NCBI RefSeq assembly: GCF_019334305.1
Contig: NZ_JAHWGH010000014.1
Span: forward strand, 372,001 to 436,000
DNA from: Rossellomorea orangium
GTDB taxonomy: Bacteria; Bacillota; Bacilli; Bacillales; Bacillaceae_B
Length of the DNA stretch: 64,000 bases
Reading direction: 5' to 3'
This document shows, piece after piece, positions 33,437-43,351 of this stretch. A model generated the notes under the pieces. The model made no database searches, was not told the origin of the DNA, and saw only the letters and a list, made by a program, of their open reading frames with translations. Made by a program: the position numbers and the translations under genes. The first letter of the stretch is position 1. Each line of letters opens with the position of its first letter.

Positions 33437-34612
33437 ATGGCAATTAAAATCAATAAAGCACTACAAAGAAATGCATTCAATGATCCAACAAAGGAAACCA
33501 TCCAGAAATCAATTAGTCAACTATGTCAAGATGTAGAATCAGAACAGATTATAATGCCTATTTTTCAGCGTGATTTGGCATGGACCACAAAGAAAAAGGT
33601 GGATTTGTACAATTTCCAATTAAATGGATTCGCACCAGTATCACCTATTTCTATGAATAGAACTGGTCCTAAGAGTTTAGATATGCCACATGTAACTTTG
33701 ATAAATAGAAGTGAAATAGAAGAGCTACAGGAGGGTAAACTTAGTGTAATTGATGGTCAACAAAGAATTTCAACTAACTTTCAAGCATATACAAACGATG
33801 AATCTATTAGAGAAATTGTATTAGATGTAACTAGAGGGAAGTTTCTGGATTTAAAAGGAAGTGATATTAAGAAGAATCAGATTCCAGTTGGTGTTTTATA
33901 CAACAAAGAACCAAGAATCTATACTGAATATATTAGATCTAATCCACTACTAGCAGAATATGATGTATCTTCTTTGCTCGGCCAAATAAGAACTAAATTT
34001 CTTAATTATTTTTACACCATTAATTATGCACAAGACTTGTCTGGCGAAGAACAAATTGAATGGTTTGATGTACTAAACTTAGCAGGTAGTAGAGTACCTG
34101 AAATTCAAATGAAACTTACTCGATTACAAATAAAAGGATTGGATTTCTATAAAGAATACTCGAATATTTTCCGAGATAAACTGGAGCTTGTAGGCCTTGA
34201 CCATTTATTTGTTCAAAAAAATACAGAAGTATCTATTCCTCTAGCTACTTTAAATTCAGCTTTTGAATTAGTTAGCGGTAAGGACGGACACTCATTAAAT
34301 TACAGCCCTATGGCATCTGATAAAAAAGAGTCATTTATAAGTGACATGGAACCAAGTCAATTAAGAACTTGTTTTGAAATGACACTACAAGGTTTAGATA
34401 AAGCCTTAGATTTCATTAACGAAATCAACTTAGCAGAGCCTACTAGGATTGATTATATTACCTATCTAACTGGATACTTTACTTATAATAAAGACATGAA
34501 TTTATCGGAACGAAACAAACAAAATGTTATTGATTGGTATAATGGATCTAATTTCGTAAATAAAACAAACCAGGAAAGACGATTAATGTTTGATAAATTA
34601 CTAAAATGTTAG
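33437..34612 (+). CDS. DUF262-domain protein (GmrS/ParB-like fold)
   Basis: The 391-aa protein has the DUF262 motifs IMPIFQRDLAWTTKKKVDLYN (QR-W motif) and LSVIDGQQRIST (DGQQR motif), which form the NTP-binding ParB-like site. DUF262 is the S part of GmrSD-type modification-dependent nucleases and of several stand-alone defence proteins. The C-terminal half is helical, and no DUF1524 HNH nuclease follows, so it is either a solo DUF262 effector or it works with another nuclease. GGAGG lies upstream. A terminator lies just after the stop. Confidence 0.82.
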   Translation: MAIKINKALQRNAFNDPTKETIQKSISQLCQDVESEQIIMPIFQRDLAWTTKKKVDLYNFQLNGFAPVSPISMNRTGPKSLDMPHVTLINRSEIEELQEGKLSVIDGQQRISTNFQAYTNDESIREIVLDVTRGKFLDLKGSDIKKNQIPVGVLYNKEPRIYTEYIRSNPLLAEYDVSSLLGQIRTKFLNYFYTINYAQDLSGEEQIEWFDVLNLAGSRVPEIQMKLTRLQIKGLDFYKEYSNIFRDKLELVGLDHLFVQKNTEVSIPLATLNSAFELVSGKDGHSLNYSPMASDKKESFISDMEPSQLRTCFEMTLQGLDKALDFINEINLAEPTRIDYITYLTGYFTYNKDMNLSERNKQNVIDWYNGSNFVNKTNQERRLMFDKLLKC

Positions 34613-34640
34613 TTTTATAATCTACGTAAACAATCTCAAA

Positions 34641-34670
34641 AAAGCCATCGCTCTTGTGCGATGGCTTTTT
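34641..34670 (+). terminator. Terminator of DUF262 gene
   Basis: AAAGCCATCGC/GCGATGGCTTTTT hairpin. Confidence 0.88.
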
Positions 34671-34923
34671 ACATAATATAATATTCGGAAAAACATTGGT
34701 GTGTTTCCGAACGAAACAAGACGACATAATATACTTACGGGGAAATACGAAGTGCTTTTAAATTAAAACAGATCTTACTTTTGTTGAACTAAGAGGAAGA
34801 TAATGCAATACTACCAGAAAAAGAAATTAAGAAGATGTTAGAGAGTTGATGGAATATATATGAAAATAAGATAAATGATACAAAGGTGTAGATCTTTCTA
34901 GTTTATAAAAGTACTCACCCAAA

Positions 34924-35200
34924 CCTATCACAATAAAGCAGAAAAACACAATCCCAATGTCGTCCCAATATAATTCCCAATAATATACCCCAAGGTCCCC
35001 ACCACAAGTATGGGACCGACCAAGCAAGTCCTTCCACCCTTTCGCAATGGCCATCGCAGCAGCGGTTGTCGGCCTCCCACATTGGCGTTGTTCACTAGAA
35101 GGATCTCTTCAAGGTCATACTTTAATAGCTTTCCTGCCGTCAGTGACACAGCCAGGTTAACTACTACAATAATAAACACAAATACGAATTTGTCTCAGGT
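34924..35200 (-). pseudogene. Fragment of DUF819-family membrane protein, two frameshifts
   Basis: Three pieces in three frames together read like the C-terminus of a DUF819 (YjcL-like) protein: VVVNLAVSLTAGKLLKYDLE then EILLVNNANVGG; TAAAMAIAKGWKDLL; VGPILVVGTLGYIIGNYIG. The order is that of the intact family, but the frame changes after NANVGG and again after KDLL, and the N-terminal part is missing. It is a decayed remnant inside the defence island. Confidence 0.75.
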
Positions 35201-35409
35201 ATCATTAAGTAGGACTAAATAATAATCAAAAAATGAATCATTTTGAGAATTGAATAAATACTGTTCCTTTTTACGATTAAGGTTATGAACTAGAAAAGTG
35301 AAGAATTAATTAAAATGTAAGATTCCCTTATTTTGATGCCCAAGCTATTTTCCTTTTTATATAACAAAAAAGAACGACATTTTTGTAGCCGTTCTTTTTC
35401 AATATTTCT

Positions 35410-36438
35410 CTAGCTTATTAACTCTATTTTTTTTGCACATTGGTTTCCATTCACATATTCTGTTAAACCATCAGCTAATTTCATTCCAACATTCCACATT
35501 AAAACAGGTGGAATCGCGTTACCGAGTGCTTTATACTGTGTTCCTTCTGCTCTTACCAGTTTGTAATTGTCAGGAAAAGCCTGTATTCGTGCAACTTCTC
35601 TTGGTGTAAATCTGCGATATCTATCATTTATCTTTAGAACAGGGTCTGTACTATTAAGACTTACTTTTGCAAGGTGGGCACCAACTGTATTGCATGGTTT
35701 ATTTATATCTTGGGCTCGTCCTTTGTTCATATCTTTCTTCGCTCTTAACATTCCTTCAACAGCTCTTTGACTAAAATAGTATTTTTCATCTATTTCATTT
35801 TCAGAGAAAATAACATCTTTCAATGGAATGAAATTTTTGTCAAATAGAGTACCTTCTTCAAAATAAGTGGGCTCAGGAAATTTATAATCAATATTAATGT
35901 CATTACGTATTCCTATAATAAATACACGAAATCTATTTTGAGGAACTCCAAATTCAGCTGCGTTTAAAAGTCGATAGCTGACTGCATATCCTGCATTTTC
36001 GAATTCCTTAATAATTAACGGAAATGCTTCTCCTTTATTTGCAGAAAGAAGACCTTTAACGTTTTCAGCAATAAAAGCCTTTGGTTGCTTTTTTTTCAAT
36101 ACACGAACCATCTCAAAAAACAGTTTTCCACTCACATCATTCTTAATGCCAAGTCTCTTTGGATTTTGTGCCACTATTGAAAAAGAAACGCATGGAAACC
36201 CACCAACTAATATATCATGTTCCGGAATTTCATCCTCATGAACAGTTCTTATATCCCTGACATCGGGAATAACATCAAAGTTTTCACTAAAGATTTCTGC
36301 AATTTTTTCATCAATTTCATTTGCATAAACTGTTTCAAAAGGCAGCTTTTCATATTGTTCTCCTAGAAACTCAAAACCGCCTTTGAGTCCTAAATCTCCT
36401 CCGCCACAACCAGAAAACAATGAGGCAACTTTAAACAT
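35410..36438 (-). CDS. DNA (cytosine-5) methyltransferase
   Basis: The 342-aa enzyme has the C5-methylase motifs FSGCGGGDLGLKGG (I), GGFPCVSFSI (IV, catalytic Cys), AENVKGLLS (VI, ENV), QNRFRVFIIG (VIII) and YKALGNAIPPVL (X). It should methylate one strand or half-site of the recognition sequence protected against the nuclease encoded just upstream. It is the last gene of a three-gene operon, 15 bases after the nuclease stop. Confidence 0.93.
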   Translation of the reverse strand: MFKVASLFSGCGGGDLGLKGGFEFLGEQYEKLPFETVYANEIDEKIAEIFSENFDVIPDVRDIRTVHEDEIPEHDILVGGFPCVSFSIVAQNPKRLGIKNDVSGKLFFEMVRVLKKKQPKAFIAENVKGLLSANKGEAFPLIIKEFENAGYAVSYRLLNAAEFGVPQNRFRVFIIGIRNDINIDYKFPEPTYFEEGTLFDKNFIPLKDVIFSENEIDEKYYFSQRAVEGMLRAKKDMNKGRAQDINKPCNTVGAHLAKVSLNSTDPVLKINDRYRRFTPREVARIQAFPDNYKLVRAEGTQYKALGNAIPPVLMWNVGMKLADGLTEYVNGNQCAKKIELIS

Positions 36439-36453
36439 TTTTAACCACCTTCT

Positions 36454-37860
36454 TTATATTAAAAGTGTCTCCTCTTCACCACATTTTTTAGGGTCGAAAA
36501 TAATATCCATCCCATTTCGCGGAATTGCAGACAAATTGCCATTTTTATAATTTCCTACAGGGTCCTGAATAACAAATAGTTTTAAAGAACCTTTAGTAAC
36601 CATTAAACGATATACATAATACCTTTCTTTATTAGATTCCGCTGCACTCCATTCATTCGGTGTTAAATGGAAACGCATGAAAGCTAGAGGGGTGGAACTT
36701 GATGTTGTCTTCACTTCTATATTACGGTGAGTCTCATCAATGTCCCTAGAGTTTATATCATACCCTATAGCATACATCGTAGGAATTAATTTTATCAGAT
36801 GCTCAAGGTCGGGTCTACCTTCTTGAACGATTCGTTTCTTTTCGTGAGTCAAGATTAAACTTTCACCAATTGAACCTATACTACCAGTAGAAGACAATCC
36901 ACCTTCTGCTATAATTCTGTCTAAGTCAATAAGACTTTTTAACTCTTGATATTGTTTTGATGTGTCAGCAACTAGAGCAAGAATATCAGTGTCAAAGAAC
37001 CCTTCTTCACGCTCAGTATTAAAATATGCAACCCACTCGGAATCTAACTCTTTGACCTCATCAAGTGTTAGCGAAGAAATATCAGAAATTCCCTTATAAT
37101 AATCAAATAAATCATTGGTTGGATTTAAAAACCTATGGATAGAAATACTTTCTACTTGATTAATATAGTATTTATTGTTCGGACGCTTAACGAGTAGGTT
37201 TGCTTGAACCATATAATCAAGTATATCCCCAGCGTATCTTACTACATCACCCGTCCAATCGTAATCTAAATCCTTTTGTCTATTTGCTCTTATCAATTTC
37301 CAAGTATCTTTTGATGATCTGCCATCCCTAGTTACACGAAGGTCATTAAAAATACAGTGTGTCGCCTCCGTTTTACTAATTCCTGCTCGAACGCCTTCCT
37401 TTTCTTCAGCTTCACTTAACATCTCAAGGATATATGAACATGGTCGGAAGTTAATCCTATTTTTTAAATACTCTAAATTAATATGAGGCTTTAAAAAACC
37501 GCCTGGATATTGGAAGTGATAGCAGAAAAGTTTAAAAAATTTCACTAAATCTTGATTAGTCGCCAATTCTAAGGCTCGAATACTTGGTTTTAGATAACTT
37601 CCTTCTTGTATTATAAAAGAAAATAGAGCATCGATTTCAGTACGCCAGTTATTTATCGTTTTTTGTTTTTTTGAAAGATTACCAGGATATTTTTTTATTG
37701 CAAAATCTAAATCTAAAATAAAATCCTTAATTGGCTTCTTTCCAATAGCTGCTATTTCAGAAGCAATGTAGATTAAAACATTTTCTATGTCATTCTTGAA
37801 GCGGGGTCTTGGATGATGTAATCTAAAATAATGTTTGCTCGGTACATTGTAAATTGTCAT
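36454..37860 (-). CDS. Restriction endonuclease-like protein with DUF3883 domain
   Basis: The 468-aa protein is flanked by two C5 methylases. Its C-terminal part has the DUF3883 pattern: SIGESLILTHEKKRI, then GYDINSRDIDETHRNIEVKTTS, with the PD-(D/E)xK-like D..EVK arrangement. That marks a nuclease domain. The N-terminal 300 residues are helical and probably read the target DNA. Position between two cognate methylases supports a type II endonuclease. The recognition site cannot be read from the sequence. Confidence 0.85.
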   Translation of the reverse strand: MTIYNVPSKHYFRLHHPRPRFKNDIENVLIYIASEIAAIGKKPIKDFILDLDFAIKKYPGNLSKKQKTINNWRTEIDALFSFIIQEGSYLKPSIRALELATNQDLVKFFKLFCYHFQYPGGFLKPHINLEYLKNRINFRPCSYILEMLSEAEEKEGVRAGISKTEATHCIFNDLRVTRDGRSSKDTWKLIRANRQKDLDYDWTGDVVRYAGDILDYMVQANLLVKRPNNKYYINQVESISIHRFLNPTNDLFDYYKGISDISSLTLDEVKELDSEWVAYFNTEREEGFFDTDILALVADTSKQYQELKSLIDLDRIIAEGGLSSTGSIGSIGESLILTHEKKRIVQEGRPDLEHLIKLIPTMYAIGYDINSRDIDETHRNIEVKTTSSSTPLAFMRFHLTPNEWSAAESNKERYYVYRLMVTKGSLKLFVIQDPVGNYKNGNLSAIPRNGMDIIFDPKKCGEEETLLI

Positions 37861-37885
37861 ATGCTTTCACCCCAAAATGTAAAAA

Positions 37886-38932
37886 CTAAGATAGATATTT
37901 TAATAATTCTTCTGCAATTGATTTTGCTAACAATGGTGGAACGGCATTTCCTACTTGCCTATATTGCTGAGTTCTATTCCCATAAAAAATAAAACTATCT
38001 GGAAAGGATTGAAACCTTGCATTCTCCCTAACAGTTGGTACGCGATTAGCTTTATAATGGAAATGATGGCGATGCCCCGTATCAATAGTTAAACTTGGTT
38101 TTTTGCTGTGATATCTTGTCCACGCCACATTAAAGTTCCTAGTGCCTTTGTATTGTTCAGGTAAGTCTTTATAATTGCCCCCTTCTGGAACGAAGCTTAT
38201 TATTTTTTTCGTTTGTTCATTATGGTTAGTAGCCTGGTGATTATAAATAACCTCTGAATTCTTTCGACAGAATCTTTGGTATTCATTTTGTGGGTCACAT
38301 GTATATTGCTCAATTTCATTACCAAGAACTTCTTCCAATAATGGTAAATCACATGTTGCTTCTTCAGTAGTTAATCTATCATTTTCAAAGAAAATTTTTG
38401 GTTCTGGGAAAGAATACCTTTCTCCATTCCTTAATCCTACAAAAAACACCCTTTTTCGTGTTTGAGGAACACCATAATCAGCAGAATTTAACATTTGATA
38501 ATTAACATTATAACCCATTTGTTGAAATTCTTCTAAGATACTTTCTTTTATTGCTCCTTTAAATAGACTTACTAAACCTGGAACATTTTCTATAACAAAA
38601 GCTTTAGGTTGTAGTTCTCTCACAATCCTGATAAATGATAAGTAAAGTTTATTCCTTGGGTCATGTAATTTCCTGGGTCCAGCTAAAGACATACCTTGGC
38701 AAGGGGGGCCTCCAATAATTACATCGATATTTTTACCACCTACTAATCTTTTAATCTCTTCTCCCGAAATTTCTGTAATATCAGTAGTGATCCCGATGCT
38801 CCCTTTATGATTCTTTTCAAAAGTATTTATTGCTGCCTTATCGTTATCAATTCCTAAAAGTGTGTTATAGCCAGCTAATTCGAAACCTAATGATAATCCT
38901 CCGCAGCCACTAAAAAGGTCAATGATGTTCAT
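37886..38932 (-). CDS. DNA (cytosine-5) methyltransferase
   Basis: The 348-aa methylase has FSGCGGLSLGFELAGY (I), GGPPCQGMSLAG (IV, catalytic Cys), IENVPGLVSL (VI), QTRKRVFFVGL (VIII) and QVGNAVPPLLAKSI (X). The target-recognition region lies between VIII and X (TRYHSKKPSLTIDTGHRHHFH). It differs throughout from the methylase at 35410, so the pair are not recent copies. It is first gene of the operon, with AAGGAG-type sequence upstream. Confidence 0.93.
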   Translation of the reverse strand: MNIIDLFSGCGGLSLGFELAGYNTLLGIDNDKAAINTFEKNHKGSIGITTDITEISGEEIKRLVGGKNIDVIIGGPPCQGMSLAGPRKLHDPRNKLYLSFIRIVRELQPKAFVIENVPGLVSLFKGAIKESILEEFQQMGYNVNYQMLNSADYGVPQTRKRVFFVGLRNGERYSFPEPKIFFENDRLTTEEATCDLPLLEEVLGNEIEQYTCDPQNEYQRFCRKNSEVIYNHQATNHNEQTKKIISFVPEGGNYKDLPEQYKGTRNFNVAWTRYHSKKPSLTIDTGHRHHFHYKANRVPTVRENARFQSFPDSFIFYGNRTQQYRQVGNAVPPLLAKSIAEELLKYLS

Positions 38933-39521
38933 GTTTTTATCTCCTTAAACCTAAATTTCAATTTCTAACTCAATTCAAGTAATCAAATTCACCTGTGTAA
39001 ATTCATGCGTGATAATTAATTGTAACAAAAAAGAACACAAGGCTAAATGAAAATCAATATTAAGTAATAGTGCAAAATTCAAACATACGTTCCTATTCTA
39101 TCATTTTAAATATTACCTTATATATAATAATGACAAAAGATGTAAATTAATGATACATAACAAAACGGATTAGAAAAAATGGCTAATATAATAAATTCCC
39201 TTGAATTATACACTACTATAGTCATTTCATAATTATAAATATATTGGTATTATAAATATTTTGGTGAAATTCAATTTGCAATTTCATTAGAAAAAAGTAG
39301 ACCATCAAAAAATTGATGATCTACTTCAACAGACGTCCTCGTGATATACCTTACATTACAATTGTTTTTAATTTATTGTTATAATAGAATATTTTATCTC
39401 TTGAAAGATAACTCAATACAGAATATTCTTTTTGAGTGCCTTTCAGCACTGAACAAGCAACTTTAGGTTTTAAGGGTTAGGTTTTAAGGGAAAGATATAT
39501 TCTATTTCACCTTCATTTTGA
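38933..39521. other. AT-rich intergenic region with terminator
   Basis: About 590 bases lack a gene. A hairpin at 39295-39326 (AAGTAGACCATCAA/TTGATGATCTACTT) is the only clear element. A short tandem duplication TAGGTTTTAAGGG occurs near 39465-39490. Confidence 0.5.
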
Positions 39522-40508
39522 TCAAGGGGCCCAAATTGCATCAAATCCATTTTTAACAGAGTAATCATAAAGCATAATCAATTTCTTCGGATTATAATTC
39601 TGCATCTGCTTATTCAACTGGTCATTATTTACGGGGTACATTAACTCTTCATTACGTTCTATTATCCCCTCAAGAAAACCTCTTTCCGGCAGCTTATCAC
39701 TTTTTGAGCTATTACACTTATTGCACGCCAATACAAGGTTCCATATATGATCAGATTGTACAAATGACCACGGAATAAAATGATCAACGTGTGTTTCTCT
39801 CTTTTGTCCACTCAGTGCCTTATTACAATAAAAACACTGTGCTGAAAAATGTGATAAAAGTATATCCTCAAAAGGTCTAAGTGAAGATCTCTTAGCAATA
39901 CTCTCTACCTTTTCTAAAAGATAGTTAATGCTTGGGACTTCATTAAGTTGCTCAATCATTGCTGCCATATGATAGTTTGTAAGATTCGTAATGAGTCTTT
40001 GATAGTTCAACATGAAAGCATGGACAGCTGGATTGAACCTTAACAGTTCCGTTTTGTGATCAAAGGCATAAAATTGTCCCCTTGTATCACCATATAATGC
40101 CCCAAATACATTTATCTTCATAGTTGCTTTAATTTTACTGACTAACTTTAATTGTAGGGAATCAGGTATTTTATCAAAAACCATTTCTGATGGAATTGAA
40201 TGCTTGCTCTGTTCTTCTTTGATAATCGATACCACTCTTGCCGTTTTACCGCTATTTTGATTTGTTAAGTTGTGATGGATGATTAAATTCCAGTACACTT
40301 TTGTAAACGTGTATGCGAGTTGGTCATAAGTAACTTTGAAATCCTCATCTATTTGATATAAATTTTCGATCAGTGCTTTGATTAGAGCATATTTATAGGT
40401 AGATGACTTTACTGATTTGCTTGAAAGGATGATTGTGAAAGTCCGCCAGATCTCTTCATCCGTTAAGTATATCTCTCTTAGCTCTCCTACCTTTAGCTTA
40501 TGACTCAT
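39522..40508 (-). CDS. HNH endonuclease domain protein
   Basis: The 328-aa protein has a C-terminal HNH site: CFYCNKALSG, then HVDHFIPWSF, then NLVLACNKCNSSKSD, which gives two Cys pairs for zinc and the catalytic His-Asn-His set. The N-terminal 200 residues are helical, with no recognised domain. It lies in a defence neighbourhood and 20 bases downstream of the MazG-like gene, so it may be a nuclease effector, possibly working with it. Confidence 0.87.
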   Translation of the reverse strand: MSHKLKVGELREIYLTDEEIWRTFTIILSSKSVKSSTYKYALIKALIENLYQIDEDFKVTYDQLAYTFTKVYWNLIIHHNLTNQNSGKTARVVSIIKEEQSKHSIPSEMVFDKIPDSLQLKLVSKIKATMKINVFGALYGDTRGQFYAFDHKTELLRFNPAVHAFMLNYQRLITNLTNYHMAAMIEQLNEVPSINYLLEKVESIAKRSSLRPFEDILLSHFSAQCFYCNKALSGQKRETHVDHFIPWSFVQSDHIWNLVLACNKCNSSKSDKLPERGFLEGIIERNEELMYPVNNDQLNKQMQNYNPKKLIMLYDYSVKNGFDAIWAP

Positions 40509-40528
40509 TGGGTCCCATCCTTTTTCAT

Positions 40529-40852
40529 TTAATCCTCTACTTCATTCAAGAAAATCCTTTTATCGAATCCGCCTCTTTTTTCAGCTTTCTCATGCCGTAT
40601 TGCTTCTATTTCTTCTAGTGATGTTTTATGAGACTTAGCAAACGCATGAACAATCTCCATTAGATCGGCCAATTCTTCTATTGCATCTTCCCTGGTTTCT
40701 GCATCGTGGTATTCCTCTAATTCTTCAAAGCTCTTCTTCTTCAATTCAATTAGATACTCCTCTTCGGAAAGAACGCTTGTTGTAAAAGCTTTTCCTGTTG
40801 CTTCAATGATTTCTGGTATTCTATCCCGCACTAATTTGTTATATGTAGGCAT
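40529..40852 (-). CDS. MazG-like nucleoside triphosphate pyrophosphohydrolase
   Basis: The protein of about 107 aa begins MPTYNKLVRDRIPEIIEATG and has the all-alpha NTP-PPase core ELKKKSFEELEEYHDAETREDAIEELADLMEIVHAF, with the EExxE and ExxD metal motifs. It should hydrolyse (d)NTPs to monophosphates. The start at 40852 is chosen because GGAGG lies 8 bases upstream. The earlier ATG overlaps that site. It is sandwiched between DUF2075 helicase and HNH genes. Confidence 0.88.
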   Translation of the reverse strand: MPTYNKLVRDRIPEIIEATGKAFTTSVLSEEEYLIELKKKSFEELEEYHDAETREDAIEELADLMEIVHAFAKSHKTSLEEIEAIRHEKAEKRGGFDKRIFLNEVED

Positions 40853-40889
40853 TAAACATTCCTCCAATAGATGTAGTTATCAAACTTAA

Positions 40890-42830
40890 TTAATAATCCG
40901 CTTTCCCCTCAGCAACCATACTTCCACCTATAAAAAACTCATTCCCATCATATTCCCGACTACTCTCTTCAAACCGCTCTCTCAAATACTCCCCTAGCTC
41001 AGGATCCGTACAATACACATAGCAGCCCTTCTGCCCACGAGTCATCAACGTCCGGTACGTGTTCCGTATGATCTCATCCGCTACCTTCTCAGCTCTCTCT
41101 GGATCTTCCTTCATCATTTTCTTTATACCCTTCAATGAAGAGTCAGTCTTAGCTCTTTCGGTATGATCTGTGATTATCCGTCCATGTTCATATCTCATGT
41201 CATCCCCTATGATCACCCCTACGTATTCAAACTCCAGACCCTGGCACGTATGGATGCAGCCGGCTTCTTTGACAGAATCGACATCAATTGCCCAGGTGGC
41301 AGAATTATCGAGGTTCCAGCTCATTTTAAAGTCGAATTCATCAAGAACAATGTCATGATAGTCCGTGTTGCTCTTCCCCTCTTTGTCCCAGTTCCAGCAG
41401 TAGCCTGCAACCATTCGAGATTTGTTGTTGGCATTTTTTCTTTCAATTTCGTTTCTCAGTTCATTCGGATCGTTGAAAACCTTGAAATCATACTGACTGC
41501 CGATATAATTGGCATTTGCTGTTGTTCTGATCTGAAGAACGTCATCTAGCCATGCTAAGTAACCATCGGAGCCACTGCAGCGAAATTGAGATTCAAGGTT
41601 CATGATCGTGAGCGGTGCATTGTTTTCTTTGGCGAATCGTTCAATTTCTTTAAGACTTCCATGATCCTTTAACGTGACCCGCTGCCTTTCATCAATAAAA
41701 AAGATGGAAAGCTTTGATGCTTCGATGATTTCCTTTGTCTGATTTTCACCGAGGTGCTGAAACATCCCGGACTTCAGATTCAGTCGGTGGGCTTCATCCA
41801 CGATTAGCGCATCAAACTCATCCCTGGGAGCATCGAAGTAGCTTCCGGATCCTTTAAACAGGTTATCAATATGTCCCTTCTTGAAATCTTTTTTCAGTTT
41901 GGTAGAATAAATGTTTCGAGGTGCCGCGTTCTTCGTAACATACTGACAGACCATGTTGAGATTGGTTAAGTGGACCAATAGATTAATAGCAAGAACCGAT
42001 TTCCCAGTTCCCGGACCACCCTGGACGACCAGTACCTGCTTTGTATTAGTGCGAAGGGCTTCTTTTGCCAAATGAATGGCTTCCTCATATACCACTTTCT
42101 GATCATCAATCATCACAAATTCATCATTGCCCTTCAGCATTTGATTCAACGAATCCTGAAGTGACTTTGATGGCCTGATGCGACCATTCTCTATTTTATA
42201 AAGGTTCTCCTTGTTATCCCCAACCCGAATATAACGCTTGATGAAGTCCCGGAGCTTCTTGGCCTGACCCTTCACAAAGACTGGAGCCTGCTCTATATAA
42301 TAATCATAGACCGGATCTGTCAGGGGATCTTCTTCCCCCTGATTCAAGTAATTATGTAAATACGCACAAGGATACAGTTCCATCTCCGCGTTTTGAGCAT
42401 TCTCATTGTAATCCTTTATGAGGGACGCATACGACCAAGCCTGATAGGATGGATGAGTCGTCTCGACCAGACCGCGATTCATAGCCGTCTTTACAATCGC
42501 TTCCTTCCCTTTAATCACCTCAACAGACTCCCACTGCTTCAGCTCCACTATCACAATGGAATTCTTCTCCCCATCCTTCCCAGAGATCAGGAAATCCACC
42601 CGTCGAGACGTATGCGGAATCTTAAACTCAATCGCCACCCCAGCGTCACTAGGAATCTCTTGTTCACTAAGAACCCGAAACATGTACTGCATCGAATTAT
42701 CCCAAGAGCGAACTTCCCGCTCATTGATCTTTCCAATCTTCGACGTGTAATTGCTGCATATATTATTGACTAATTCATCATGAAAAACATCTTCAAGAAA
42801 ATCTTGTTTAGTAGCTTCATATACGATCAT
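40890..42830 (-). CDS. DUF2075 helicase/ATPase with N-terminal nuclease-like domain
   Basis: The 646-aa protein has an N-terminal PD-(D/E)xK-like segment (TSRRVDFLISGKDGEKNSIV, then IVELKQWE). The DUF2075 ATPase domain follows, with Walker A VVQGGPGTGKSVLA, Walker B ALIVDEAHRL, and UvrD-like motifs (TCQGLEFEYVGVIIG; RTLMTRGQKGCYVY). Homologues are common in defence islands. It lies 37 bases before the MazG-like gene and downstream of a divergent XRE regulator that may control it. Confidence 0.88.
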   Translation of the reverse strand: MIVYEATKQDFLEDVFHDELVNNICSNYTSKIGKINEREVRSWDNSMQYMFRVLSEQEIPSDAGVAIEFKIPHTSRRVDFLISGKDGEKNSIVIVELKQWESVEVIKGKEAIVKTAMNRGLVETTHPSYQAWSYASLIKDYNENAQNAEMELYPCAYLHNYLNQGEEDPLTDPVYDYYIEQAPVFVKGQAKKLRDFIKRYIRVGDNKENLYKIENGRIRPSKSLQDSLNQMLKGNDEFVMIDDQKVVYEEAIHLAKEALRTNTKQVLVVQGGPGTGKSVLAINLLVHLTNLNMVCQYVTKNAAPRNIYSTKLKKDFKKGHIDNLFKGSGSYFDAPRDEFDALIVDEAHRLNLKSGMFQHLGENQTKEIIEASKLSIFFIDERQRVTLKDHGSLKEIERFAKENNAPLTIMNLESQFRCSGSDGYLAWLDDVLQIRTTANANYIGSQYDFKVFNDPNELRNEIERKNANNKSRMVAGYCWNWDKEGKSNTDYHDIVLDEFDFKMSWNLDNSATWAIDVDSVKEAGCIHTCQGLEFEYVGVIIGDDMRYEHGRIITDHTERAKTDSSLKGIKKMMKEDPERAEKVADEIIRNTYRTLMTRGQKGCYVYCTDPELGEYLRERFEESSREYDGNEFFIGGSMVAEGKADY

Positions 42831-43036
42831 TATCGTCAGCCTTTCGTCTAACAGTATATTCCTATTATTTAGTTAAATTTGGGATTTAGCAAGCATCTCC
42901 CTAATTTTAACCTTTAAGTAAAGATGCATATAGAGAAATAGTTTAATTAAGTTCCATTTATTTCAATAAGTTGACGATCTGTCCGTTCCAAGCCATTTTT
43001 CACCATTTGATAATGGTTGTAAAAGGGGTCAAAGTA

Positions 43037-43351
43037 TTGGACAAACCATTGACGGAACGGGAATTATACGGAAAGTACATATCCATTTTATTACGATTAA
43101 GACGAAACGAAATGGGCTATACTCAGGCAGAACTAGAAGAAAAAGCAGGCCTGGCTCGAACCACCATAAGCAATATTGAACGGGGTAAACGAACCCCTGA
43201 ATCCTATACCCTATCGAAAATTGCCGTAGCATTGGGGATCAGCCTGGACCGCTTAAACGAAGAAGTGTGGGAGAACATAGAGAAACATAAAGACCATAAC
43301 TCTTCTGCATTAAAACAACTAAACTCAGATCTATACTATAGAGGTGATTGA
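43037..43351 (+). CDS. XRE-family HTH regulator
   Basis: The protein of about 104 aa has a central HTH: LLRLRRNEMGYTQAELEEKA, then GLARTTISNIERGKRTPE and YTLSKIAVALGISLD. Translation most likely begins at TTG 43037, which has AAGGGG 7 bases upstream. The ATG-initiated longer frame has none. It is divergent from the DUF2075 gene and probably controls it and itself. The next small ORF overlaps its stop. Confidence 0.85.
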   Translation: MDKPLTERELYGKYISILLRLRRNEMGYTQAELEEKAGLARTTISNIERGKRTPESYTLSKIAVALGISLDRLNEEVWENIEKHKDHNSSALKQLNSDLYYRGD

